Assembly: GCA_034769895.1 (NCBI GenBank)
Contig: JAWRYS010001465.1
Span: 124,001-188,000, forward strand
Direction: 5' to 3'
From: Magicicada septendecula
Lineage: Eukaryota > Arthropoda > Insecta > Hemiptera > Cicadidae
Length of the DNA stretch: 64,000 nt
The position numbers were made by a program, and so were the translations under genes. Positions within the stretch are counted from its first letter, which is position 1; each line of letters opens with the position of its first letter. The notes under the pieces are model-generated. The model was not told the origin of the DNA. It saw nothing but the letters and a program-made list of their open reading frames with translations, and did no database searches. Below are positions 32,849 to 44,604 of the stretch, one piece after another.

Positions 32849-34576
32849 AAAATATCGGTATGGAGAACCATACATGACTTCCATATTCTAAGATTTATAT
32901 TTTAAAATCATTTTCAGCCAAACAGCCAGGCTGTGTCTTACCTGCCTTTTTATTGCTGTATTAAATGAAAAATATTATATTACATTAAAATGAAAAAATT
33001 ATAATTTTATTGCCTGGCAACAAAATTATTTTATTTTTAACAATTACCATTGTTTCAAAAAGTTTAAATAAATTTTCAAGTACTTTACTCTTGTTAAAAC
33101 GTATAAGGTTGCAGGTAAACTACCCCTTCCCCTTAACCGATCTTCACCAAAATCGAAAGTCATTGAGACCTCTACAATTCAGGGACGTATGCAAAAAATT
33201 ATTTGATTCTGTTTGAATTTGCGGCTGTTATCGTTTGCCATAGAAAATACGCTTGATAAAAAAACGTTGCAGGTAAACTACCCCTTCCCCTTAACCGATC
33301 TTCACCAAAAACAATAGGTCTTGAGTACTCTACAAATCAGGACTGCATGCAAAACATTATTTGATTCTGTTTGAATTTGCGGCTGTTATCGTTTGCCATA
33401 TAAAATACCCTTGTTAAAAAAACGTTGCTGGTAAACTACCCCTTTCCCTCAACCGATCTTCACCAAAAACAACAGGTCTTGAGAAATCTACAATTCAGGG
33501 CTGTATGCGAAACATTATTTTATTCTGTTTGAATTTGCGGCTGTTATCGTTTGCCAAAAAAAAAAAAATTTCCCTTGATAAAAAAAACCGTTGCAGGTAA
33601 ACTACCCCTTCCCCTTAACCGATCTTCACCAAAAACAATAGGTCGCGAGTACTCTACAAATCAGGGCTGTATGCAAAAAATTATTTGATTCTGTTTGAAT
33701 TTGCGGCAGTTGTCGTTTGCCATAGAAAATACGCATGATAAAAAACGTTGCTGGTAAACTACCCCTTCCCCTCAACCGATCTTCACCAAAAACAATAGGT
33801 CTTGAGTACTCTACAAATCAGGGCTGTATGCATAAAATTATTTGATTCTGTTTGAATTTGCGGCTGTTATCGTTTGCCATAGAAAATACCCTTGTTAAAA
33901 AAACGTTGTAGGTAAACTACCCCTTTCCCTTAACCGATCTTCACCAAAAACAAAAGGTATTGAGAACTCTACAATTTAGGGCTGTATGCAAATAATCTTT
34001 TCATTCTGTTTGAATTTGCGGCTGTTATCGTTTGCCATAGGAAATACCCTTGTTAAAACATAAAACGTTACAGGTAAACTACCCCTTTCCCTTAACCGAT
34101 CTTCACCAAAAACAATAGGTCTTGAGAACTCTACAATTCAGGGCTGTATGCGAAACATTATTTGATTCTGTTTGAATTTGCGGCTGTTATCGTTTGCCAA
34201 ACAAACAAAATTACCCTTGCTAAAAAAAAACCGTTGCAGGTAAACTACCCCTTTCCCTCAACCGATCTTCACCAAAAACAATAGGTCGCGAGAACTCTGC
34301 AAAACCGGGCTGTATGCAAAAAATTATTTGATTCTGTTTGAATTTGCGGCAGTTATCGTTTGCCAAAAAAAAAAAATCTACAGACAGACAGACACACAGA
34401 CAGACAGACACACAGACACACAGACAGACAGACACACAGACAGACACACAGACACTTTTCGGAAAACGACTTTTTTTCATGTTTTGAGTGTAGTAGAATC
34501 AGAATCTGCAATAATCTCGAACACGATTTTTTTTGCCATCACCATACTTCCATTCCTTAAGGAATATGGAAGTAAA
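32849..34576 (+). mobile_element. Array element C, eight 160-bp units
   Basis: Starts with TATCGGTATGGAGAACCATA, has the family leader, then eight units beginning near 33109, 33266, 33426, 33592, 33748, 33906, 34068 and 34234. A (CAGA)n/(CACA)n patch follows at 34379-34455, then the TTTTCGGAAAACGACTTTTT region and the terminal hairpin at 34547-34576. It is the longest and most complete copy. Unit order shows alternating variants (GTTGCAGG versus GTTACAGG, CTTGAG versus CGCGAG) shared with element A. Confidence 0.75.
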
Positions 34577-34912
34577 AAAACCGTTGCCGGTAAACTATCA
34601 CCTTTCCCTCAACCGATCTTCACCAAAAACAATAGGTCGTGAGTACTCTACAAATCAGGGCTGTATGCAAAAAATTATTTGATTCTGTTTGAATTTGCGG
34701 CAGTTATCGTTTGCCATAGAAAAAAATCTACAGACACACAGATAGACACACAGACAGACAGACAGACAGACACACACACACACAGACACTTTTCGAAAAA
34801 CGACTTTTTTTCATGTTCTGAGTGTAGTACAATCAGAATCTGTAATAATCTCGAACACGATTTTTTTTGCCATCACCATACTTCCATTTCCTTAAGGAAT
34901 ATGGAAGTAATA
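34577..34912 (+). mobile_element. Array element D, one unit plus tail
   Basis: A single unit begins near 34583 immediately after element C's hairpin. It is followed by a (GACA)n patch, a TTTTTTTCATGTTCTGAGTG region and another terminal hairpin ending at 34910. The arrangement suggests tandem extension by tail read-through or unequal exchange. Confidence 0.7.
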
Positions 34913-35769
34913 TAAGCCCATAGTCTTCAATATCTAAACATATGTGATGAACAAATTATAAAATTCTTTTATATTGCATGGGTGTCTGAAGTTGAACCAT
35001 TATTAAAAATTTGAACTCATAGCAACTCATTTATAAAAATAATATTTAACTTTACCAAATAACAATTGAATGGTTGCTATTAATATTTTAATAAAAAGTA
35101 ATTTTTTCCTTTAAGTATATTTATGAATTATAATGACACACCCAATTTTTAAAATTAAACAGAATAAAATTATTATTATTAACACTAACTTGCCGTTACA
35201 TCTTTTACTCTGAATATTTACACTATCTACATTTAAGTCTATACATTACTTTATCTCATATTCTGTTCTTTATGAGTTTTTTGTTTAAGGACGGCGTAAA
35301 CAATTCTGTTGGGCAGGTGTACGCTTTGGACAGGCTACGGCATGTACACGTCTGTATTTTCACGCACTAAATATTTAAAACTATTCGTCATACTATCCTT
35401 ACACTAATTATTTACTAAATACTTCCCTGGATAATTATGCAAATGTATGTATTGTAGCAATATACATGCTCATTTTTATGTTTCCATACATATATAATTA
35501 TTATCTTCTATGTCTGCATAATTACTTCACGTTCGTAGGAACAAAGACAGAAAAATTAAAATTGTAATTTTGTAGAGTAAAATTGTTTTCAAAATTGACA
35601 AAAAGTTTATTTGATGAAAAGTAACGAGTTTACATAAATAAGGTAAAGCGCTAAAATAAACCATAAAACTGATGTAAGCTAATATCTAGTAATAGTTTTT
35701 GACATTTGATGTAATTGTCATATTATAATTTGATATAACGATTCATTGGTACCTGAAAAATAAAACACA
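34913..35769. other. No gene recognised
   Basis: AT-rich DNA with no supportable feature. Confidence 0.5.
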
Positions 35770-36120
35770 AAAGGATACCCAAATGAAATTTTATAAAACT
35801 GTGGCTGTCCCCACATTCCTGTATGCTAGTGAGACATGGACTTTTGGTAAAAGGGATGTGCAGATAATTCAAGCAGCCGAAATAAAATTTTTAAGACGGA
35901 CGCAAGGTTGTTCCCTCTTAGATCGGAGAAGGAACGAGGATATTAAACGCGAAACATTGCACCAGAAGACTGAAAACCACAAAAGGAGATGGTGTGAACA
36001 ATTGAATCGGATGCCTGATATCCGTCTACTTGTTACTGCCTTGGGTTATCAGCCTACTGGAAAGAGAGATGTCGGTAGACCGAGGAGGAGATGGGTTCCG
36101 GAAGTGGTCTAAGCCCTTAG
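35770..36120 (+). pseudogene. LINE reverse transcriptase C-terminal fragment
   Basis: An open 109-codon frame (35783-36112) reads MKFYKTVAVPTFLYASETWT, then AAEIKFLRRTQGCSLLDRRR, NEDIKRETL and GRPRRRWVPEV. These blocks follow the C-terminal third of insect LINE ORF2 proteins (KFYK-VAVPT-LYGSE-WT, EMKFLR, D..RN.DIR.EL, GRP-RRW). It is 5' truncated but in frame to its natural stop, so it is a comparatively recent insertion. A (GAT)n tail follows at once. Confidence 0.88.
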
Positions 36121-36149
36121 AGTGGTGATGATGATGATGATGATGATAT
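36121..36149 (+). repeat. (GAT)n LINE tail
   Basis: About eight GAT units directly follow the LINE stop codon region. Confidence 0.85.
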
Positions 36150-38315
36150 AATTGGTTGGTTTTAGGTATTAGCAGTAGAATATATGAATATCATATTGGA
36201 AGGAGGAAGGAGTTTGGTATTCTGAATACTTAATCACATTCTAGAACAGAAAATGTATAAACCTAATAAAATAAAAAGTAAACAAAGTGTCCATATAATT
36301 TTGAATAAAACAAATTTCAACTGCATCAGTCACTAAAAAATTAAATTTTTATTAAAGCAAAGAACTAAATATAAATAAATCGAATATTAATTAAGTTTAT
36401 CATTTTATGACCTATATTATGTAAACTAGTTCGACTTATATTAATTAATATCTGGAATTAAAAAAATAAAGGGATAAGATTGTTATAGTATTATTACTAT
36501 ACTCTTTGGTATAGTAATAAAAGTATATATTATTGTTTAATTAAAAGTATTGAAACGTCTTGCAATCCCGTATAACTGTTAAACCCTCTTAGTAAGTAGA
36601 ATATAGTAGATAATATTTATTATTACCCTTCATCATAAAGAAGTAACTCTTGTCAATTGCTGTGTACCTATATCTGCTTGTTTTTACTCTACAAACTTTA
36701 AGCTTTTATTAAAATACAGAAATGTTGTTATTTGTTTTAATGTTGATATTACCGTAATTTAATTTCTAGTTTCTAGTTACTTATGGCTTTAAGATGAGCC
36801 GATAAAATCTCCACACTAAGTACCAGTTTATATTGCCGTTAGGTTCTCTAGAATGTTTAACACAAAGATAATTAAATGACAATTGTCTAGCAAACAGGGT
36901 GGGTATTACAGAATGAGACTGATCTGCGTTTATTCCTGCTGTTATCTTACTGCAACGTTTGCAGGAATTACTCTTATACTTTAGAGACGGATGCATTTAT
37001 GAAATTTCTCTCTATATAGCATCGCAGTTTTCTCTCTTAGTAAATGCTTAATCATTTATTCCATAATTCATAATAACTTACTGCAACTGAAATCATAAGG
37101 TACCGACCGACAATATTAGAAAAGTATATTCCGTTACATTATAATGTTTAATGATTAACATAAAAGAGACAATCGGTTTGAAGTGACTATAAGGCTTCAG
37201 ATATTAATCATATCCCCAAAATAAGTAATTAATGAAAAATTAGACCCAGTGAGTGGATCGTAACGAGTATCTGTAGGAAATATCTAATGATGGGTCTGAT
37301 TTATTTATTGTTTCAACGAATAATAAAAAATGGACAGAAAGCTGCTAGCAAAAGTATATGTTTTTCATGCCTTCTAAAATTTTTACACTGTGTTCAACTT
37401 ATAAATTAGTTTTTCGTGTGTATAACATCCCGTTTTCTTCTGTTCCTCGCTATAAGTAAAGTTCTCGGCACCAATTTACACATGATAGATATTTCTCCCA
37501 CGGGGATATAGTGCGTTTATAGTGTGAAATTTTGGATATCGGTAAACATTTTGTGATGATGCATAATAATTGACCGTACTACATAATTTACAAAAACCTA
37601 TTCATCAACACTGTTCTTTAATTAAAGTATACAAAAATCTTTGTTTTTAGGTTTACACCAAAATTTGTGATATATAAGAGAGACTAAAATTAAAAAATGG
37701 CATAATGTATACGAGATTTAATCTACAAGGCCCTATGATCGTTTAATTTTTTACTACGCCCAATTAAAACTGATTTTCTGAGGCCAGAGTCACACATTTG
37801 TGACAACTTGTCCAATGTTTACCTATTTTGGACGTACACTTTAAATTTAACAGCTAATTGAAAGACTTCTGTTTTATTTCTGACAGGCAATTTCTGACAA
37901 CACTGTAAAAATACCACAAAACTGAAGCTGAAATTTTTTGTTAAAAGTAAGTTAAACCATTTTAACGTGGGGAACGTGATGCAGATAGATTTCCGCAAGT
38001 CTGAATGCATGACCATGTAAGTTGTATATGGTGTAAAAAGCTTCAAAACAAATCAGAATAAGTTGAATATGCTGATGATAAGATAACGTTTCTAGTATGT
38101 GTTTCATGAATTTTTAATAAGCAGGTGCTATGGTTAACATAGAATAATACTTTTAGCATTTTACGCGTCATGATATTTGTAGAAATTGGGTAGATTTGTG
38201 GAAAGGTGATTGATAGAAAATACATTATATTAGATAATGCATCAGAACTAAAGACATTGTGCAAACGTTTAAGCAAAAACACTGTAGTAATGATTTAGTC
38301 TCTCTATTCGCCAGA
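36150..38315. other. No gene recognised
   Basis: AT-rich DNA. Small frames on the minus strand at 36781-36996, 37819-38046 and 38043-38282 have no domain motifs. Confidence 0.5.
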
Positions 38316-38525
38316 CACGCCTCTATTTGATCTAATCCTCTTCCTAAGAACGAAACAATTATGGAAGGCAACGGTATATGATACTGATGTCAGAAAACAA
38401 AACATGTTAAGCGAGTTGAAGTCTATACCGAAAAAGTGCATTCCAGAATTTTTTTTAAGACTCAGAAAAACGCAAAATTATATTACATCTGGAAGGGAGT
38501 ACTTAAAGTGGGAAAAGTTAGATCA
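38316..38525 (+). pseudogene. Mariner transposase C-terminal remnant
   Basis: The plus strand reads SPDTPLFDLILFLRTKQLWK, then MLSELKSIPKKCIPEFFLRL, then SGREYLKW. This follows the mariner-type C-terminus order: SPDL..CD.FLF..LK (last catalytic Asp), ELK.IPK..F..CF, G.YFE. It has a frame run-on without clear TIRs nearby, so it is an old fragment unrelated to the 14.2-kb copy. Confidence 0.55.
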
Positions 38526-38869
38526 AAAGACAGAATCTTTAAATAATGAAAAATGTTATCAAGGAGAATAAAGTAAAGAAAAGTTTTTATCAAACGTTGA
38601 ACGTCTGAAAACATCAGATTAAAGGTAAAGTGTATTACAGTTATTAATTTTCTCAGTGATCAGTCAACAATGATGAACCTTTTCTTTTAATTATTTAAAC
38701 AGTGAAACAAGATATTCTATATGGTTTACAATATACATGTGGAATACATTCACAGTAAGTTGCCATGTTTTTTTGTAGCCACAAAGAGGTGGTGGGCAGG
38801 AAAACATATATTTTAATTAGCACAATGTATTTGAGAGAAATTTAGTACACCATGACTTATCTACCTTCT
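38526..38869. other. No gene recognised
   Basis: AT-rich spacer. Confidence 0.45.
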
Positions 38870-39340
38870 TCTTCTGATACTTCCTATCCGTTTCGGATGT
38901 TGGATATCATACAGGCTATTATAACTTTCTGCACTGCTGTACGGAATATATCAGTTGTGTTCATGCCAAACCAGGTCCTTAAATTTCTCAGCCATGATAT
39001 TCTCGGTTGCCCAAATCCTCTATTTCCAAGTACTTTTTCCTGTAGTATGAACTGCAATAGGTAAAATCTCTGTTCATTTCTCGTGAGATCTCCAAGATAC
39101 AGAAGCTTTCTTATCTTCACTGTGTTAATAACGTCCCTGTCTTTCTTCATCTTTCTAAGAACTTCAACATTAGTTATATGTGGTGTCCATGAAATGCTCA
39201 GTATTCTACGGTAGAGCCACGTTTCGAAAGATTCCAATTTTTTTAGTTGTGACGTCAGTCAAAGTCCAAGATTCTACAGCGTAGAAGAGGACCGAGAATA
39301 CGTAGCAGCGTAGAAGTCTCATCTTTGTGTTTATTGTTAT

Positions 39341-39346
<6 letters not shown>
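38870..39346 (-). pseudogene. LINE C-terminal fragment, second LINE family
   Basis: The minus strand begins INTKMRLLRCYVFSVLFYAV then ESWTLTDVTTKK, shifts frame, and continues from 39237 with FETWLYRRILSISWTPHITN, then EVLRKMKKDRDVINTVKIRK and GQPRISWLRNLRTWFGMNTT, ending SNIRNG. This is the C-terminal domain of a widespread insect LINE protein. The related plus-strand copy is at 44605-45185. One frameshift near 39238 makes it a pseudogene. It is 5' truncated. Confidence 0.85.
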
Positions 39347-39408
<62 letters not shown>

Positions 39409-39456
39409 AAGAAGAAGAAGAAGAAGAAGAAGAAGAAGAAGAAGAAGAAGAAGAAA
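39347..39456 (+). repeat. (AAT)n then (AAG)n compound microsatellite
   Basis: About 11 AAT units (39347-39379) pass directly into about 25 AAG units (39380-39454). The tract sits at the 5' truncation point of the minus-strand LINE fragment rather than at its tail. Confidence 0.95.
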
Positions 39457-40012
39457 ACGTTAACGTCAAAAATAATAAGTGTGCCGAAGTAAGAAACATT
39501 GTTTTATCATTATTTATCATTAAATATACGGTACAGTATAATAATTGACTTGTTCCTGTGTAACTTCTTGATAACTCACAACAAAACAAAACAAAATTAT
39601 TATTTTATCATACTTACACTTCATATTTACGTTTTATGAGGAGGTTTCTTCACACATGATGTAAATTGTAGGTAAACGCGCGATAAGCCATAAAAATGTT
39701 GTCAAATTAAATACTTGAAAGTGACTAATGTGACATTATTTGTTAGAATATTAGTTACTGTGTAATCAGTTATCCAGAAGTGGCAAGGCGTAGTAAATTG
39801 TACCTAACGTAACAGTTGAGATTTCTCAGAAGTGTAACGCTGTTTGACGTCTACGTTGCTGTTACCGTTACGTTACGTAACAAGTGAAAGGAACAAGTAT
39901 CAAAGAGCGGCAGAAGTTCAACGATGTTAAAAAGGCAAAGAGTAAGCATCTAGTGAAGCAGATATTATCTGTCTCATAATGTGAACAAAATATTTAAACG
40001 TAATACGATTAC

Positions 40013-40013
<1 letters not shown>
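39457..40013. other. No gene recognised
   Basis: AT-rich spacer with no supportable feature. Confidence 0.45.
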
Positions 40014-40058
<45 letters not shown>

Positions 40059-40066
40059 CACACTCA
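40014..40066 (+). repeat. (CA)n microsatellite
   Basis: A run of CA units with interspersed TCACA near its right end. Confidence 0.9.
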
Positions 40067-40089
40067 CCCATATACACACATGTTTTATT

Positions 40090-40260
40090 AGGTTTTTGGG
40101 TACTTCCATGTATGTGATATTATATCTTCCGTGTATGTGATATTATATTGCCGACGTTTCGTTCCGTAACCCCGGAACATTTTCAAGGCGTACTGATGTT
40201 GATTTAACTACGGGGCGCGTTTTAGTCTGGCTCCCCTTGTGATTTTTGCTGTGGGAGGGT
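40090..40260 (-). repeat. PLE terminus with short direct repeat
   Basis: Read on the minus strand: CCTTGAAAATGTTCCGGGG, then GAACGAAACGTCGGCAATAT, the PLE 3' pattern. A 24-base direct duplication around TGTATGTGATATTATAT occurs at 40108-40150 just outside the terminus. No PLE coding sequence is attached. Confidence 0.6.
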
Positions 40261-42771
40261 TAGAGCGTGAAGGTGAGTGTGTTGTAGCCTTACGTTGTTT
40301 GTTAACTTGTGAACTGTCAGTTAGAAATTTCCACGTGGTCACTAATTTAGTATATTCATTTCTGTCGTAGACCGCTCCCTCCCTCATTTGTATATATATT
40401 AAAAATATATTTATCTAAAAACAGAGTATCTTAAAATTGATCCGCAAAAGCAGTGGAAATAAATAAATAAATTTAATGGATATATATATATTTTTACAAC
40501 ACAAAAAGCAGCCCCAATACCAGAGGAAAACTGTAATGAATTAACTATATTAAACTAAGGAAAAGAAAATGACCATGACGAGACAAATGACTATGACCCA
40601 ACCCAAGTGATTGACCCAATAAAAAAAATAAAATGAGAAGGTATAAACTCAAATAATGATAAAAAAGGCACAAACAAATAATAAATGTCTAGTAACAAGT
40701 ATCAAAATTAAATTAAATAATCTTAGTTAAAGTACACTATCCAGAGTAATAGATATTGTATGTTATTAATCACCCTATGATGATAAGAAAATCAAAACAT
40801 AAAATTGTTAACAGACTATCAATTGTGTATAAAATAATAAAAACCCAAAAGTGAGAGATAGGTAGGAAGTGAAAGTGATAAACCGTGTAAGTGTTAGAAG
40901 TTAGAAGTGAGAGAGTAAACAATTCACAATAATAAGAAAAAGGAAACAAAGATAATAAACAGATTAATATAATAGTGTTAATTTTAAACTAGTACTAAAC
41001 ATAAACTAGTACTATGAGTGCAATGAAAATAAGACATCCTATGTTAAAATAAAATTCAAGGGATGATTATCAAGATAGAATAAATGGTGTGATAATGTTA
41101 TTCACCAAAATTGTTATTTGTTCAATTAAAAGAGTTGAGTTTGTAAGGAGGAATATGGCTGAAACGTAAACAGACCATAAACCTAATTTTTGTGTTATGT
41201 TTTATAAGTAATATTAAGTGATAAACAAGTTATAAGAAATGGCAATAGATATAAGAAAGGAGATAAATTGTACAAACATAATATTATTCATTCGGGTAAA
41301 GGCAGAAAAAGAAATAAGAGATAACAGACAAGCAATGATTTTGTAAATTAATAGGAACATTCGATTATTGTAAAACAGCCCAAATTAATTCAAAAAGTAA
41401 ATAAGTCCCAATTTATTGTCGACAAATAAGCTTGGTGACACCAAGCAAAACATATGTAAATGTAAAATAATCTTTAATTTGTGTAAAATAAGAAGATATA
41501 GCCAATTACTACTTAGGCATATAAAATGCCTAACTGTATAAATTCAAAATAAACAAATTGTAAGAAATTAACTACTATATTAGAAAATTCAGGGCAAGTA
41601 ACTCATTAGTTACAATTAGTTAACCATATTAAGATGTCAGAGTTAGATTAAAAACATAAAGTAAGAAAGAAATGTAATAATATAATATTAACATTTTTGT
41701 CAAAACTTTAATATATGAACAAACCCAGCTTTGTGGGATGTCAAAATGATCTTTGAAAGAAAATAGAAACAGTTATGATAATATCTAATCCATTGATAAG
41801 AAGACAGAAGAATAATAGCCATCAGAAAATATTTATTCATTTTGAATTAAAATTCAAATATTATAACAATAGACATAAATGTAATCAACCAATGAGAGTA
41901 TAGACAGTTGCCATAACAACGGAACGTTATTATGTCTAATTCCGTTATAAAACTTTAGTCCGTTATTGACGATCAAGAGATACAGAAGCCAAACCATATT
42001 CGACTCAATTTTCAATTAAAATACTAATAAATACTGCAAACGTTAACGAGATGTGGATGTAAGAAGTCTAATAAAGAATTAGTTAACACAAGAGAGCTAA
42101 TAAACCAGATTTTAATATTCAAAACTACTTATTTTATCCAAATTAATTGAAAAAGAAACCAGATGCAATCCAAAGTATAAATGATGGAAGAGTAATGATT
42201 GTATCAACCCAACCTAACTAAGAACAAAGTGACTCTTCACCAGAATTCAACAAGATTTGTTAAAGTATACCTGAACTACCCGAATTTACGAACTAATTTA
42301 ATTAACTTTTCTGACATTAAATTAACTTTAATTAAAATTGAATGACACAAAAAACTCTCACTCCGAACTTGGTAACTAAATTTCATTCAAGGATTGATTG
42401 ATAAAAAATATTAAACTTGTATGTAAACATAATTGTAACCTGTGCACGACGTACGAAATTATAACAAACTTTTTAACACTTAAAAAACGAATTGTATTTA
42501 ACTTTAATAGTATATAAGTATCATTGATGTAAGGTAGTGTACTTTATTAACATATTATGAACATTTTTTCGTAATCAAAAGGACTCAATGATTGAATGAC
42601 TGTAGAAAATAAACTTTGATGGCAGCCATGTCGATTTAGAAACGATTCAATCAACTTAGCCAAACTTGAGATATTGTCTATCTATTGCCGGAGCAACATT
42701 ATTTAATAACAGTATATTTTTGTATCTAACGCTTAACACACGCATACAGGTACAGTCGTTACAATATATAT
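40261..42771 (+). other. Long A-rich strand, no gene
   Basis: From about 40430 to 42450 the plus strand is markedly richer in A than in T, unlike its neighbours, and has no long open frame on either strand. GTTATAAAACTTTAGTCCGT at about 41943-41962 could be a TATA-plus-initiator promoter, with CATCAAGAG-like leader text. The skew suggests an untranslated or gag-like part of an old retroelement, but no motif supports a family. Confidence 0.4.
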
Positions 42772-42791
42772 ATAGAGAGAGAGAGAGAGAC
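42764..42791 (+). repeat. (TA)n(GA)n short compound repeat
   Basis: TATATATATA followed by eight GA units. Confidence 0.8.
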
Positions 42792-42989
42792 ATTATATTC
42801 AAATTAAACTAAGCTTAGTGTACGTTTTCTGTACTTATATGTCTACTTTGTAATGAACTATTAAGAATTACAGACACCTAATTAGGATGCTATATTTCTG
42901 GGTAATAAAATATCTAAACGATCTAGGAATGTTAATAATTTTAGTGATAAACATTTGCATTTTATCAATAGAAAAGTAATGTTGTTAAA

Positions 42990-43175
42990 ATTACTTCCCG
43001 GGCTGTTTGGCCGTGGTTCAATGTTTTCTGCAAATCCAGACATTTCGGTAGTTGATCGAGGAAGAGTTGTAGTTGCCGAGCAGAGCCTCCGGCCACTACG
43101 ATGGTTGACTGAGGAAGAGAATGATGTTAGCACGTCTCCTGTATTTATACCGGGGGCGCTAAAATCATGTTTCGA
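42990..43175 (-). repeat. PLE 3' pseudo-LTR terminus, reversed
   Basis: CCCGGGCTGTTTGGCCGTGG, CAATGTTTTCTGCAAATCC, CATTTCGGTAGT and GGCTGACTG-like text are the reverse of the ends at 9182-9229 and 31480-31540. The 181-codon plus-strand frame running through it (42955-43500) has a hydrophobic, compositionally AT-driven C-terminal half and no homology I recognise, so I do not call it a gene. Confidence 0.65.
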
Positions 43176-43744
43176 CAATATTTTGCATGTCAGAGTCTGT
43201 CGAAAGCGTCACTTCTTCCACACGATTCTTGTCACAATTAAATCGCTCGTCTTCGCGATTTGCGAAGACTTTTACACATTACCCGATATTCATTCTGTCG
43301 GTAATTTTTATGTGTTCACCATGTACAAACCGTTTTTCTTTATTTTATTCTTCGTATTCTTTATTTTAATTAACAAAAGTTCTATTTATTTGTATTTTCC
43401 TGTAATTACACTTTTTATCCTTTTTGCACTATGTTTTATACATATTTGCGTCACATTTTTATACATATTTTGGTGTATTTGGTTTTGTGCTATTATGTAA
43501 ACAATCTTTAAAAAATAAATAAATTCATATAATTTATAGCGTTCCTTAAGGTTGACGCTTTTCATGAATTGACAGGTTTCACGCACACATGTAACATACG
43601 CGTGTACACACAGACAGAGCAGCTGGCGTGATCCACCTGTTCCAACATGAAAGTTTGGTCGTTCAGATTGCAAGCTGAACTACTATTATTAACAATATGA
43701 ACTATTTATTGATTTTAATTAATTATTTTAATTACTTTATGCAA
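43176..43744. other. No gene recognised
   Basis: AT-rich sequence. Nothing supportable. Confidence 0.4.
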
Positions 43745-44280
43745 TGCACAGTACCCTATACATTTGTTCTGTTGCAATTTATTACGATGTAAAAAAGAAT
43801 ATTGTACCAATTGCAAATTGTCTTATTACTTAATGCAAAGCGAAAATACGTGTTGTTTTCATTTGTGATGTCAGGTGACAACGGTTTCTGGTTTTTATTT
43901 CACTGCTGAAATAAATAAAATCCATAGTTGAGGAAAACATAACGTTTAATGTGTTACACAATGCTTCTAATACAGTAACACTTAAAATAAAGAATTTAGC
44001 ACTTTTGATTTAACAGGCACTTTATAAATATCTCCAAAGGCTTTATAAACGGTAATTTTTAAATCTCCATAGGGTGTTGCACCAACATAATAATTTAGTA
44101 TATGTTAAAATAGTACAAGTGTTGAGAACAGCTTTGGAGAAAATTTGACTAATGAGTACAAAATTGTTATACGACCTGACAGAACGCCATATAGACATAG
44201 ACAATAAAAATTATATTAAAATACTTATTAAAAGTCAAATATTCGCGTGCGAAGCCGCGAGTAACTGCTAGATTTTATTT
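43745..44280 (+). mobile_element. Helentron-like element, 3' half with terminus
   Basis: Co-linear with 61690-62222: TTACGATGTAAAAAAGAA, AATGCAAAGCGAAAATACGT, GGTGACAACGGTTTCTGG, CTTTATAAATATCTCCAAAG, TTGCACCAACATAATAATTT, GAACAGCTTTGGAGA. It ends with GCGTGCGAAGCCGCGAGTAA then CTGCTAGA. The CGAAGCCGCG-GTAACTGCTAG ending, with its small GC hairpin, is a hallmark of insect Helentron/Helitron2-type elements. The 5' half is missing. Confidence 0.7.
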
Positions 44281-44604
44281 ATAAAATTGTAGGACAAATC
44301 ATTAGAAACCATTTCCTTACGATGACAATAAAACAGTATTCTGCAGTACATAAAGAATGTTGAGGACTGGTTGAAGCAGTATTCTCAAGGGACACCGCAC
44401 AGAATGTAACTGAGACTGTCAGTTCAGCAGTAGCTTACTCTGTTCACAGTGTACACCTCACAAATACAAAATGAAGGAAGAGTAAATAAAAATTCAATTG
44501 TTTGTGGAACGATAGGGAGGGAAAATGTATGAGGTATTAAGTAATGGTGCACTGTCTTTATATTTCAATTGTTCTGAAAATTACGTTTTTCTTACAGATT
44601 AATT
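44281..44604. other. No gene recognised
   Basis: Spacer of mixed composition with no motif. Confidence 0.4.

Noticed and set aside
28999..34912. CRISPR-like regular spacing in the 39-bp and 160-bp arrays
   Set aside because: The arrays are head-to-tail tandem repeats without unique spacers, in a eukaryotic transposon context.
42955..43500. 181-codon plus-strand open frame with a hydrophobic C-terminal half
   Set aside because: Its first third is the reverse of a PLE pseudo-LTR, and the rest is T-rich sequence that naturally encodes Phe, Ile and Leu. No domain order is recognisable.
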